Shown: positions 1-10,065 of the stretch, piece by piece | Position numbering within the stretch: the stretch's first letter is position 1 | Layout of the letters: every line of letters starts with the position of its first letter | Notes under the pieces: generated by a model | Database searches by the model: none | The model's input: only the letters and a program-made list of their open reading frames with translations | Told to the model about the DNA's origin: nothing | Translations under genes and position numbers: made by a program | Origin: Cerioporus squamosus | Taxonomy: Eukaryota > Basidiomycota > Agaricomycetes > Polyporales > Polyporaceae | Assembly: GCA_022592435.1 (NCBI GenBank) | Contig: JABYQS010000290.1 | Location: forward strand, 1-35,104 | Direction: 5' to 3' | Length of the DNA stretch: 35,104 bases

Positions 1-534
1 CACGTGTTGGGCCGAGGGTAGGAGCGGCCAGAAGTAGCGGGTAGAGGAGCCGCAGGAAGAGGTGGTGTCCAATAACGGATGTGCCTATTGTGAGGTCGTA
101 GCCTTGCTTCGTGAGCGCATCTATAGGAGGGTACATGATGCCTGCGTTGAGGTAGAGGATATCAATATGCGACTCTCGCCTATAGAGCAGCATTGAGTAC
201 GTTTGGAATATCCCCCTCTCGCGACGAAGCACTCACTTCGAGAACGCCTGTGCAGACTCTTGGACCTTGACGAGATCGCTCAAATCGAGCTGATGGAACT
301 CGCCTTGTTCATGGTTTCTTTCCGCCAATGCGTCGATGGCCTCCCGTGCTCTGTCCTCTGAGCGAGTTGCGATGTAGACTTTGGCATTCTTTTTGAGGAG
401 TGCCTTGGTGATTTCACGACCACCCTGCTTCCCGCCGGTGACGAGGACAATCTTTCCCGTGAGGTCAGGCGCATCCTCTGGCCGCCATCGTGGAGGAGGG
501 GGGAACGACTCCTGCAGCCACTGGAGGAAAACAT
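1..534 (-). CDS. Short-chain dehydrogenase/reductase copy A, 3'-partial, probably damaged
   Basis: This is an NAD(P)-dependent SDR of the retinol-dehydrogenase/WWOX-like group. Exon 1 reads down to 237; an intron at 180-236 (GTGAGT donor, CTATAG acceptor) joins exon 2 (179 to the window edge), which carries the LYLNAG motif and a Q-GYDLTIGTSVIGH block. It is clearly paralogous to the copy at 3689-4840, with the intron in nearly the same place. Two defects are visible. The ATG matching the paralog's start (534) is 4 nt nearer to the conserved Trp codon and is out of frame, and the open frame has no in-frame ATG before a stop. The Rossmann motif reads TGGKQGGREI instead of TGGNAGIGREI, one residue short. 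A further upstream exon could supply the start. The catalytic YxxxK part lies outside the window. Gene family is sure; function of this copy is doubtful. Confidence 0.7.
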
Positions 535-825
535 GGCGCAGGGAAACAAACTTGAGTGAGTACGACACAGACTTCGGTCACTAGCACAAGGTAGGTTATG
601 TATAAAGGGTAGGCCTCGTCTCCGTGATCAATTGGGCGGAACTTGTTGGTCGAACTGTGCTTTGATTTCCGAAGGGCGAAAGTGAGTGACGGAGGCTCAG
701 AAGACTTATTTACTTATGTATGCAATGTAAGCGCTCGTAGCGCTCAACGTTGTTAACGTTCACCTTGGGCGCCAACGTGCCGATTCCCGAACTTGACTCT
801 CATCCATACCGTCTTCCCCGAGTAC

Positions 826-848
826 CCCTCCTCCTCCTCCTCCTCCTC
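826..848 (+). repeat. CTC trinucleotide microsatellite
   Basis: About seven uninterrupted CTC/TCC units end four bases before the start codon of the kinase-like gene. They would lie in its 5' leader, where pyrimidine-rich tracts are usual for basidiomycete promoters. Confidence 0.8.
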
Positions 849-851
849 ACA

Positions 852-3193
852 ATGGCTTCACAGTCCCACGTTCACATCCGTTTCTTTTGCCCTGATTATC
901 AGATGCTTGACTCGGTCCGCGTCCCTCGAAATGCGACGCAGATGGCCATCGAAGACGCGGTGGCGGACAAAGTGGCAGGAACCCACACGATGTGGCTTGT
1001 ACGATTCCCCCTACATCTCCGTCTCTGAGCATGCTAATGTTCGTACGCTAGGTATCTCCTGGCAAGATCGACTATGGAAAAGCCTCGAAGTTGTCCGATA
1101 TGCGCGATGCTCTCCGTGACATCAACGACAAAGACTTGGTTCGACTTTCGCGCACCACGTTACAGGAGTGGTGGCCAAAGATGCAGGTGGACGATGTTCA
1201 TATTCTCATAAGAACCAGTAAGTCCTCCTGTACGACCTGGTCTAAACCCTTGTCTGAGATTTGCAGATCGCTATCCCGGAATCAACGTTTACGATATGGG
1301 AACGCGGACATATTTCACCGTAAAGCCTCTTCTCGCTGAGCAGGTTCAGAGCATCGTCCCTCAAGGTCAACGCAAGTTCGAAGTTTATCAGGTTGGTCAC
1401 AACGTGCGACGTCGTCCATACGCTCTGACATCTCTGTAGTTCCCCGAAGGGACGCTTTGCTCATCAGACGACGACCTGGAAGTCGCCATCGAGGCTCAAG
1501 GATTAGACACTCTCAAGAAGGTCAAAGAGTCACAACATCTCCATATACTCGCTCCATGGGGATACATACTAGGACAACTGCACTTCGTACTTGTTCCGCT
1601 CAACAGTAAGTCGTCTTCTATCTTCTATTTACCGGGAAGTACCAACGCATCTACAGGTGAAGAAGAGGACGAAGAGGACACTCTGCAACCACTCCCGTTC
1701 AATGTCCGACGCTGGACCTACTTCAAGCGTACTCCTCCCAAAGCACCTTCTTCCGAGGCACGAGCGTCCGAATTTTCCGCCGCGCAGAAGAGCGAGACAC
1801 ATCGAATCTACTGTGGTCGACCGTACGAACGGTCGACCCCGCCGTCTCTACTGGATGAGACTCTCTGCCAGCTTCGCTGCAACCTCGACTCGATCATACC
1901 TACCCCAAAGGACATCCAGTGTTTCGCGTCTCTCCGCGAAGCGGCGTCCATGAATGTAGATGAGGACACACGACGGGAGAAGTTCACGAACATCCTCCAC
2001 GAAGGAAAGATCACACCTACACGTGCCGAGCGAGGATTCATTGGTGGTAGCAAGTACCACGACGATGGTGACCTTCGCATATCTTGCCTGAATGTGGAGG
2101 TTATATACTATGTGCAGGAAATCAAACGCGAGATTGGCACCACTAGCGGAGATCCTTTCGTCGAGGCTATTCATTACTGGATTGAGAATGTTCGCAGTTT
2201 CTTCGACTCCCCTTCTCGCGGCGCCGATAGGGCGGAACGGCTTAACTTTCCCGCCATCATTGTTCTACATTTTGGTATGTCTCTCCTCTCTTCCACTAGC
2301 TATCACTCACTTCGAGGATAGGGCCTTATCTCGCTATTGCTGCAGCGGTCTACGGAGATGATCCCATCGTCGAACTTCTCTGTTGCATCCCTCTCCACGT
2401 CCACTCCACCAATGACGCGCAGCTTGAGGCGGGAGAGCGCGCACTCGCTGCTCTACGCGTCGCTCTTCACTCCCTGCGGGATCGTTATTCTAAAATCACC
2501 GACGGACGCGGCCCACGGGCCGACTTCCCCTTCCGCGATTTCTACGAGGTTGACAACCTCGCTCCCCAGGTGTTTAAGTACGACCGCGCGATCGACAAGA
2601 AAAGGGTCTTCCGTGTTTTCCATGATGGAACGCCGCTGTGCGTGAAGTTTACCAAGCGTTACTCGGCTGAAGCCCACAGGCTTGCCCACAACGCCGGTTT
2701 TGCTCCCGCCCTGCGTGCGGTGAACACGGTCCACGACTGGTTCATGATCGTCATGGAGGACAAGACCGCGGAGTACTCCAACACTATGTGGGACATCAAG
2801 CACCCGAAGGAGGCGGAGCAAGGAGAGGATAAGGGAAGGGAGAAGGGGAAGAGGAAGAGAAAGGCGTCGGACTCGATAGCGCTACCCCGTGGCAAGCCCG
2901 CATTGTCACTGGAAGCGGCGCAGGAGCAGGTGAAGAACAAGCTCGGGCTCCTCCACGATAAGGGGTTCGTCCACGGGGACGTGCGCGACGTCAACGTGCT
3001 CGTCCGCAACGATGATGCGCGCGCGGACTGTCCTGACATCCTCATCGTCGACTGGGACTGGGCGGGCCGCGCGGGACAAGTCGTGTACCCTCGCGGCATC
3101 AACACGCATTTGGCTCGCCCAGCAGATGCGCTGGCTGCTGAGGAGATCAAGGCCGAACACGATGTATGGATGGCGGATCGTTTGCTGGATTGA
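852..3193 (+). CDS. Kinase-like protein of a fungal expanded family
   Basis: Six exons (852-998, 1052-1217, 1267-1391, 1440-1605, 1657-2274, 2322-3193) join in frame to 697 codons; the first intron has a CTAAT branch site. The C-terminal 200 residues carry a protein-kinase fold signature: an ATP-binding lysine in LCVKF (about residue 516), a catalytic loop HGDVRDVNVLV (D about 627, N about 632) and a metal-binding DWDWAG in place of DFG (about 651-656). Between them, about 584-603, lies a Lys/Glu-rich low-complexity insert. The N-terminal 400 residues are unassigned. Their start (a beta-rich segment ending WWPKMQVDDVHILI) faintly resembles the ubiquitin-like header of Crinkler-type proteins, but I would not assign it. 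Such kinase-like proteins are strongly expanded in mushrooms; substrates are unknown. It lies between two SDR paralogs. Confidence 0.8.
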
Positions 3194-3688
3194 CTGTGGA
3201 CCTGTCTGGTGTCTGTCTACGTACTCTCCTGTTGTTTTGATCGCTGTGTCGGTTCCCGATCTTTGTCGTCATCCCTATGTATCATTCCACACTGGTCTCT
3301 TCGCTGCCTTGGATGCGCAACTACCGCTGATTGTAAATGCCCATGGCCATGTCTGCTAATTGCATGGTTGATGGTCTGGTTGCCTCCGGTTCCGTTCCCT
3401 GTCGGCGCGGTTGTGCCCACGAACCCGTGTGTACCATGTCTTCCCCCGACAACTTCGGTAATGATGTTTTACCGAGGTGCAGGCAACACTGACGACGCCT
3501 TCGCTACACCCCTAGCGGAAGAGCTGTGAGAACATCTGGAGCCTAGGTGGGTGACTCTCGACGCAAGCATATATACGCTCGTGAGTCAACACCCGGATCG
3601 TGTCATGCTTCCGAGGTCAGATATGTGAGCCCGTAGATCCTGCGCAGTCTGTATAACAACCACGACGAACTGCACGACGCATATCTGC
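3194..3688. other. Intergenic, convergent 3' ends
   Basis: This spacer lies between the 3' ends of the kinase-like gene (plus) and SDR copy B (minus). I see no gene, RNA or repeat; it probably holds both 3' untranslated regions. Confidence 0.6.
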
Positions 3689-4840
3689 CTACGCCCTGAG
3701 ATACGCCTTCACTTGCTCCTCCAGCCATGCCCACAGCTTCTCCTGCTTCCTCCTGTCAAATGCGACAGGATCAGGGTCTCCGGCACGAGCCCACGGACGC
3801 AGATACTGACGACTCAGTCAGTGTAGTTCTGGAAAAACGCTCGTTACTGAGAGAGCCTACTTTGCCATTGGACGCAAGTGCTTCGGGAGCCGTCCCAGCA
3901 TAGAGAGGCGTGATGGCCCCATACGCTGTCGGGTACATGATCAGCCATTCCCGACATGGGGCCCCTCAGACGTCAGACGCGACCTCTCTCCGGTGAGCAG
4001 CTGCAGGGACATACCCAGAGACGCAAGTACCAAGCTTTGTCCCCTCGGAAGATCTCGCTCTGTATGTTCCCCGGGTCGAGCGCAATGCTCACGGCGTTCT
4101 CGCCCGCGTCTGCAGCGCGCTTGGCAAGGTACGCAGAGAGGATGATTTGCGCGAGCTTGCTCTGGGCGTACATAGCGAACATCCCGCGCTTCATGTTGCG
4201 CCGTGCCGGCCCGTCCGTGAACGTTGTGTAGTCGAGCTTGCCGCCTGGCACGAGGTAGTTGGCGAACGCGCTGACCCAAACTACTCGTGCTGGGTCGGAG
4301 GACTCGTCGGGGCGATGGGACGCAGAGACGAGCAGGGGGTAGAGCAGCTGGAGGAATAGGAAGTGGCCGATGACGTTGGTGCCGAAGGTGAGGTCGTAAC
4401 CTTGTGCTGTGAGGTCGTCGACGGGTGGAAGCATGAGGCCAGCATTGAGATAGAGAACGTCTATGTGCGATTCTCGACTGCAAAGCCTCCGTCAGCACAG
4501 GGAGTTCGACGGAACAGCTGAGAACGAGGACTTACCGCTTGAACTCCCGCGCAGCTGCCTCAACAGCATTGAGGTCGCTCAAGTCCAGCTGCAGGAACTC
4601 GGCCGTCTTGCCGGTCTCTGCGGTCAAGGACTGGATGGCGTCTTCAGCCTTGCCCGGAGACCGAGCTGCGAGGTATACCCGAGCGTCCTTGTGCAGGAGC
4701 TCTTTGACGATCTCCCGGCCAATCCCTGCGTTTCCGCCTGTGACGAGGACGACCTTCCCCGACAGATCTGGCATGTCCGCCGGGTGCCAGGTAGGAGCGG
4801 GAGGGAAAGCCTGTTGGAGCCATTGGATGAGAAGGGCCAT
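3689..4840 (-). CDS. Short-chain dehydrogenase/reductase copy B
   Basis: This is an SDR of the retinol-dehydrogenase/WWOX-like group. Exon 1 (4536-4840) starts MALLIQWLQ and holds the cofactor motif TGGNAGIGRE. Exon 2 starts at 4477 with LYLNAG, GTNVIGHFLFLQLLYPLL and the catalytic YAQSK, and an upstream Ser in WVSAFA. A later exon ending at 3861 encodes LIMYPTAYGAITPLYAGTAP. A clean intron (3806-3860) leads to the last exon (3689-3805), encoding NGK/YLRPWARAG to a stop after AYLRA. The join near 3964-4010 is unresolved: the good donor GTATGT after YLRLW is in the wrong phase for the only usable acceptor (3965-3966), and a weaker donor (GTCCCT) two codons later would fit. The frame is open upstream of the ATG to about 5110, but only the 4840 start matches the family. 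It is about 300 aa, normal for the family. Confidence 0.8.
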
Positions 4841-5524
4841 AGTGCGCTGACGTGGCAGTAAGGCGTTGATGGAGCAGTGGGTTGTCGGTGCTGCACGGAC
4901 AGGCTCGCTGAGGTTCATATACTGTTGCGAGCGTTCACCCGCACATGTTCCGCGAGTTACGGAGAACATAAGCACGCATGGGGTCGGATTTGTCGTTGGC
5001 CAGCGATGGTTCTGCTGAATGATAGGCCGCATCCGAGAAACTCGGACTGCCATGGCTTCGCAATACCTCGGTACTTCAGCTGCTGATATTGAGGAAGAGC
5101 TGATGCCCAAATTTCATGAGTGGATATATAATGCTGAGAGGGCAGAAAGACAGCTCTACGTACTCCTGTACTTTCAAAGCCCGGTCCGTCCCTGAGGCAA
5201 CTTGGGTGTCTCTTAGTCAGGACGACATCTCACAAAGCTGGACCGGAAATGAATGACAGAAAGTCGGCTTCGTGCCGATAAGGCGTGCTGTCGTGCTCAA
5301 GCGTGCTTTGACCAACTTTCGGAAGCGACACTGTGCCCTACCACGTAGGTATCATGAACCCCGAACCGGTCTGCCACAACGCGAACACTCCACATTGGCC
5401 ACGAAGGGGAGAACGGGATGGATTACGCGCTCGCTCGTAGCTTACTTTTGGTCATCTCAAGACCGACTCGCCCTGTGGCACAGGATCAGAGCTAGGTCAG
5501 GATGAGACTCTTCCCTCAACGTAC
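4841..5524. other. SDR copy B upstream region and QRI7 3' flank
   Basis: On the minus strand a TATATA-type element lies at about 5121-5130, some 285 bp upstream of the SDR copy B start. It is a plausible but distant core promoter. I see no other gene or repeat here. Confidence 0.4.
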
Positions 5525-7067
5525 CTATCTAACCTCCACCTGCCCCTCCAGCTCTTCGAGGCTCCACTTCGGCCGCGACTCGATCGAGTACTGGTCCGTG
5601 TCGCCAGCGAGGAAGCGATCCATGGCCGCCCACGCAATCATCGCAGCGTTGTCTACGAACCACATTTCGGTCAGTCTACAAAATACGTACGAAGACTGTA
5701 GCGGAGGACGACGTACCGGTGCATAGGTGAGGCGGCGGGAAACCGAGTTCGACCCGCTCGTCCGGACTCTCCGCGTCCAGGCAAGCTCGCAACCTGCGTG
5801 AATCATCTCATTCAGCGAACGCCGCCATCATCCAACCGCAAACGCACCTATTCCGCAGGAACGTGTTGCTTGCGACTCCTCCGCTCACGACCAGATGCCG
5901 CACCTTGATCCCCTTCTGCGCGCACTCGCGCATCCCGAGCACGAGCTTGTCCTCGAGCTGGCCAACCGCCGCCTTCTGGAAGCTCCGCGCGACGCCAACC
6001 TTCGTGCGTTCGTCGATCTCACCCCGGCGCGCGTCCAGGAAACGCTCCACGGTCGAGTGCAGCCCCGTATACGAGAACGCGAGACGTCCTCTCATAGGCC
6101 GGGGCATGTGGATCTCGGGCTCGTCTTCCTCCCCTCCGGACGTAATGCAGTAGCGCTCGAGCGCTGCCCCGGGGGCGCGTCCCGAGTACGGGATTTGCAG
6201 GAGCTTGGCGACCTTGTCGTACGCGTTGCCGATGCTCTCGTCTAGCGTCGTCGCGAGGATGCGGAATGCGGTGCGGGAGGTGGCGAGGAGGAGGAGGGTG
6301 TGTCCTCCGGAGACGAGGAGGGTGAGGAACGGGTAGGTCGGGAGTGCGTCCGCGGGGGAGGTGAGGAACGGCGTGAGCGCGTGCGCTTGCTAGAAGCAGG
6401 TTGGGAAGGTTCGTCAGCTTGTGACACTCTTTCAATCTGTATGTAGGTGCAATGTGGTCTGTTATGACGACTATAGAGAGAAGGGCTCACCATATGATGC
6501 ACGCCGACAAGCGGTTTGTTCACAGCGGCTGCGAGAGTACGTGCAGCATTCCCGCATACGCTGAGGCATCCGGGAATGCCTGGACTATATGAGCAGGAGA
6601 ATCGCAGCATAGGTGCTACACCACGTACCTGGACCACGCGTGAACGCAATACCGTCAATGTCTCTCATGGAGAGGTTCGCCTCTTTCAACGCTCTCTGGA
6701 CGGCTCCTGGCTATGCGGGCGAGATGAATGGGCAGACGTAGACGTGGTCACGCGAGGACTTGCCATGTTGCGCTGATGCGCCTGAAGCGCAACAAAGGGA
6801 TGGATGCCGCCATATTCCTCCAAGCTAGAATGCACCAAGTCAGAGAAGCACAACCGTATCCAGGGCCACACGGAGAACGTACAAGGCTTGCTGGTTGATG
6901 ACTACGTTGGAAAGTATGTTCCTGCCCGAAGTGACGACGGCAGCGCATGTGTCATCTGCTGAAGACTCTAATGCGAGCACCGTAAGCCTTCGAGTAGATC
7001 CATGACACAGCGAGCGTGCTATGAACGAGCTAGGAAGACGAGTGCGCGGAAGGGTGGCATAGCGCAT
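5525..7067 (-). CDS. QRI7: Mitochondrial tRNA N6-threonylcarbamoyladenosine transferase (Qri7/OSGEPL1)
   Basis: This TsaD/Kae1/Qri7-family enzyme transfers the threonylcarbamoyl group to A37 of ANN-decoding mitochondrial tRNAs. Seven exons: 6883-7067, about 6760-6824, 6629 to about 6706, 6491-6579, 5848-6389, 5717-5793, 5525-5652. The boundary of intron 2 has two in-frame solutions, giving 387 or 391 aa. The first ATG (7067) gives an Arg/Ser-rich presequence (MRYATLPRTRLPSSFIARS), fitting mitochondrial import. Family marks follow in order: LALESSADDT, EEYGGIHPFVALQAHQ, AFTRGPGIPGCLSVC, metal ligands in VGVHHMQAHAL, LLVSGGHT, LVVSGGVASNTFLRN, and the C-terminal CTDNAAMIAW. The usual SGLKT segment is YTGLHST. 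All introns are short GT-AG. It is the only intact copy here; decayed copies lie at 13.8 and 19.2-20.7 kb. Confidence 0.93.
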
Positions 7068-7164
7068 GAGCGTCGAGAACAAGCCGGGTGGTTGGCGCTA
7101 GCGACCTGAAGTTTCAAGTCTCACCTTGTCCTCGACGTCCAGCTTCTCGGTGTGCTTCATACCA

Positions 7165-7551
7165 ATGCATACATCCACACGACAACAAAATGTACGGGAC
7201 ACTTCAAGCTGCAAGTTCGGTTGCAAACTTTGTCTGCCGAGGAGAAAACGAGCGCACCGGGCACGTTCAGAAAGGGGTCGTTCGAGACGCGACCGCGTAA
7301 CCCAGCACAACCTCGAATTGAGTGGAACACCATCAACAGGCTATTTGGGTTGATTAGGGATGAAGGAGGTGCGTTGCTATACTATACAGCTCAGAAAATT
7401 CATCTAACATTGCATTACAGGTACTTTTGTGCTTGCTCGCGAGTCTGGTGACTTCGACGTTGTTCACTGGTCATGGTCATACATCCTCTGTTGGGCAAGA
7501 AAGCATGGTCTACTTCCATGCCATGTGAAGCAGTCTCTGACAAGGCGATAG
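7165..7551 (+). CDS. Small protein of unknown function
   Basis: The best-supported part is two exons (to 7368 and 7421-7551) joined by an intron with a TCTAAC branch and TTACAG acceptor. They read IEWNTINRLFGLIRDEGG and on through FVLARESGDFDVVHWSW, LCWARKHGLL to a stop. The 5' end is uncertain. One consistent model starts at ATG 7165 (MHTSTRQQN) with an intron 7192-7241, giving 94 aa. It lies head-to-head with QRI7, about 100 bp apart, so a shared bidirectional promoter is likely. I do not recognise the family; the tryptophan-rich C-terminal part looks like real coding sequence. Base composition is less GC-rich than the neighbours. Confidence 0.45.
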
Positions 7552-8185
7552 TGAGGAGATCATTGCACGCTGCGGGCGAGATGCGACCTGGCCCCGTCAT
7601 CTTGAATCTGAAGTGTACTCGTACTTACCCAGCAGCCTCCTGAGGTTCCCCAGTAGGTTCTTTGCGAGCACGAGACTAAGGGTTCAAGCTAATGGGAGAA
7701 CGCAGTCTCAATCGTCGCGCCTCCCGGCGCGATTAGCTTTCACAACCGTCAAGGCATAACTACACCATGTTGGGCCGGCGTACATGACGCAGTCTCATGT
7801 TCCAAGGTGTACCAGGATGCGGGCCGTTCAATCACATACTACCGACGTCTTGTGGTGCTAGAGAGCGCTTTCCGGTGACGAATTGTGCGCGCCCCTTCTC
7901 ACGACGCTCTTATCTTGTCCTCGATCAGCGAGCCAACCTCAGTGCTCAATATCGCCGTCGTCCTCCCGCTCCATCCGGGTCTACCTGCGCCTTAGACTCG
8001 TTCGCTGCGGCCGCTGTCCATCTGGAGTCCCCTTCCTAGTTACTGCCGGCCTAACCAGCTTGAAGTCCCTTTTCGGAGCTCTCACCCTGGTCGCCGACAG
8101 TTCTTCGTTCTCCCCTCGTCCAATGTGCGACATTCCTCGTATACTAATCTGTATCATGCCCTGACGATCGAATGCAGAATCCTCA
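7552..8185 (+). promoter_or_regulatory. Upstream region of HET1 with a likely 5' UTR intron
   Basis: The stretch is without a convincing gene. Close to HET1 a well-formed intron can be seen: donor at 8125, perfect TACTAAT branch at 8142-8148 and acceptor ending at 8177, leaving a short untranslated tail before the ATG at 8186. HET2 has a comparable GT-to-CAG stretch just before its ATG, which suggests a conserved leader intron. The rest is pyrimidine-rich promoter-like sequence. Confidence 0.5.
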
Positions 8186-10065
8186 ATGTGGCTTCTCAGC
8201 ACCGACCGCGCCGTCCTTCACTCTTTCGCCTCGCCCGAGGATGTCCCGGATGGTTATGCAACGCTTTCGCACGTCTGGGACGAAGAAGAGCAGTCGTTCC
8301 AGGACGTGCAGAGGATCGAGAGGGAATGCGCTTCTACAGGCAAGAACCCCCGCGATCTCGTATCCGAGAAGATCAGGCGGTGCTGCGAGCTCGCGGAGAG
8401 TCATGGCTACAAGTGGGTCTGGATCGACACCTGCTGCATCGATAAGACGAGCAGCGCCGAGCTCTCTGAAGCGATCAACTCCATGTTCCGGTACTACGCG
8501 CTCGCAGACATCTGCTACGGATACCTGCGGGATGTCCCTTTCCTCGCGGATGTTCGTGGCGCGGATGCAGAGTACTTTGTGCAGGCCAAGTGGTTCAGGA
8601 GAGGCTGGACGCTCCAAGAGCTCATCGCTCCCCGATTCTTCCTCTTCCTTTCGAAGTCGTGGCAAGTTCTAGGAACCAAGGCTGACTTCGCAGAGCTGAT
8701 AGAGGACTGGTCGCACATTCCTGCGACCGTGCTGCGGTTCGAGGTTAGCCACACGGAGTTCAGCATCGCTCAGCGAATGTCGTGGTTCGGCGCGGGACGG
8801 GAGACGACACGGCTAGAAGACGAAGCGTACTGCCTCCTCGGACTATTCGACATTCATATGCCACCGCTCTACGGCGAGGGGAGGAACGCGTTCCGTCGAC
8901 TCCAAGAGGAGATCATGAAGCAGTCGGCAGACACCACGCTCTTCGCGTGGGCAGACTCGAGACTGGACGATCAGATGCAATCTTGTCTCTTCGCGCCGTC
9001 ACCTTCAGTGTTCAGAATCGGGAACATCATGTACACGCCGCCACAACGCGCACCAGTGTGGGACGGTTCCACGTACGAAGTGAGTAAGATATCATTGGCG
9101 ATGCGTAGTCGCTGACAAAGGAACAGGATCCAGCTGTTGAGTCGCGAGGTGGTGTTGCCAACGACATGACGTTTTCCGTCACCCCCCATGGCGTCCTGGC
9201 ATATATACCCGTATACAAGTTACGGGGTGGCGACGTCCTGGCAGACCTCTACTGGTCCACAGATCGGAGTCACGGACGGGACGCTGCGGTGCTTCACCTT
9301 GAAGAAGACCCCGACAGTCAGGCGCGCTCGTCTGTCCGCCCTTCGTATCGCGTTTCTGGCGGTGTTTCACGTATACACTGGACGAGGACCAACGGTTGCT
9401 TCAACAGCGACACCGGTGAATACGTGTTTGGCGGTGAGATCATATGTGCATCATGGCAAGAAGTCCTCATCCGACATCGACCTCCGTCGCACCGGCTCCC
9501 TGGGCAGCTCTCAGATACTCGCACGTTTTTCATCCCACCTATGCCCATGCAGCTCGTCCTCGATTCCCCTTTCCGTTTCGACAACGCTCACATCCGGAAG
9601 TTCATGCACGAGTTAGGGGCAGACTGCGTGCACGTTCTCGGCGCCGAGTCTCAGTCTTCTCGATTGGCCGACTCAAATCTTCTGGCATCCTATGTCTTCG
9701 AACGCTCCTCCTCCCAGTTCATCATAATCCAGGTCGGACAATGTCAGAGGGATTGGGTGCCCGGGGATCAGCCTCGGCCAGCTCCTGGGCCCATATGGGC
9801 GAAGGTTCGCGGCGTTGCGACGATGACAGCGTCGCCGCGGGCGAAGGAGGAGGCGATGAAGATTGCAAGAGATCCTTCACACAACTGTCTTGAGGACCAT
9901 GTCTCGCGATGGCCGACTCTTCGGAAGAGGTTTCACCTGAACGTCCCCTGGTTCCTTCTATGCACCATGTCTCCCGTGATCCTGACCTTCACGGCTTGTC
10001 CCATCAGTCCTGAGCGGACGTTACTTCTGGACGTTTCACTCCATGACCGGAAGAATCAGGCTTAG
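8186..10065 (+). CDS. HET-domain protein 1 (heterokaryon-incompatibility type)
   Basis: Two exons (8186-9079 and 9127-10065) give 610 aa. The N-terminal half is a HET domain: YATLSHVW at about residues 24-31, QSFQDV, KIRRCCELAE, WVWIDTCCIDK (77-87), SEAINSMFRYY, and WFRRGWTLQELIAP. A DUF8212-type segment follows with DEAYCLLGLFDIHMPPLYG (about 212) and ALRRLQEEI-like AFRRLQEEI. The second half has no named domain. HET domains trigger growth arrest and cell death in non-self recognition in ascomycetes; in basidiomycetes the family is large and the role is inferred. The ATG is preceded by a likely leader intron. It is the first of three tandem co-oriented paralogs, with the coding intron at the same place in each. 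It lacks the longer insert seen in HET2 and HET3 after YGYLRDV. Confidence 0.9.
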
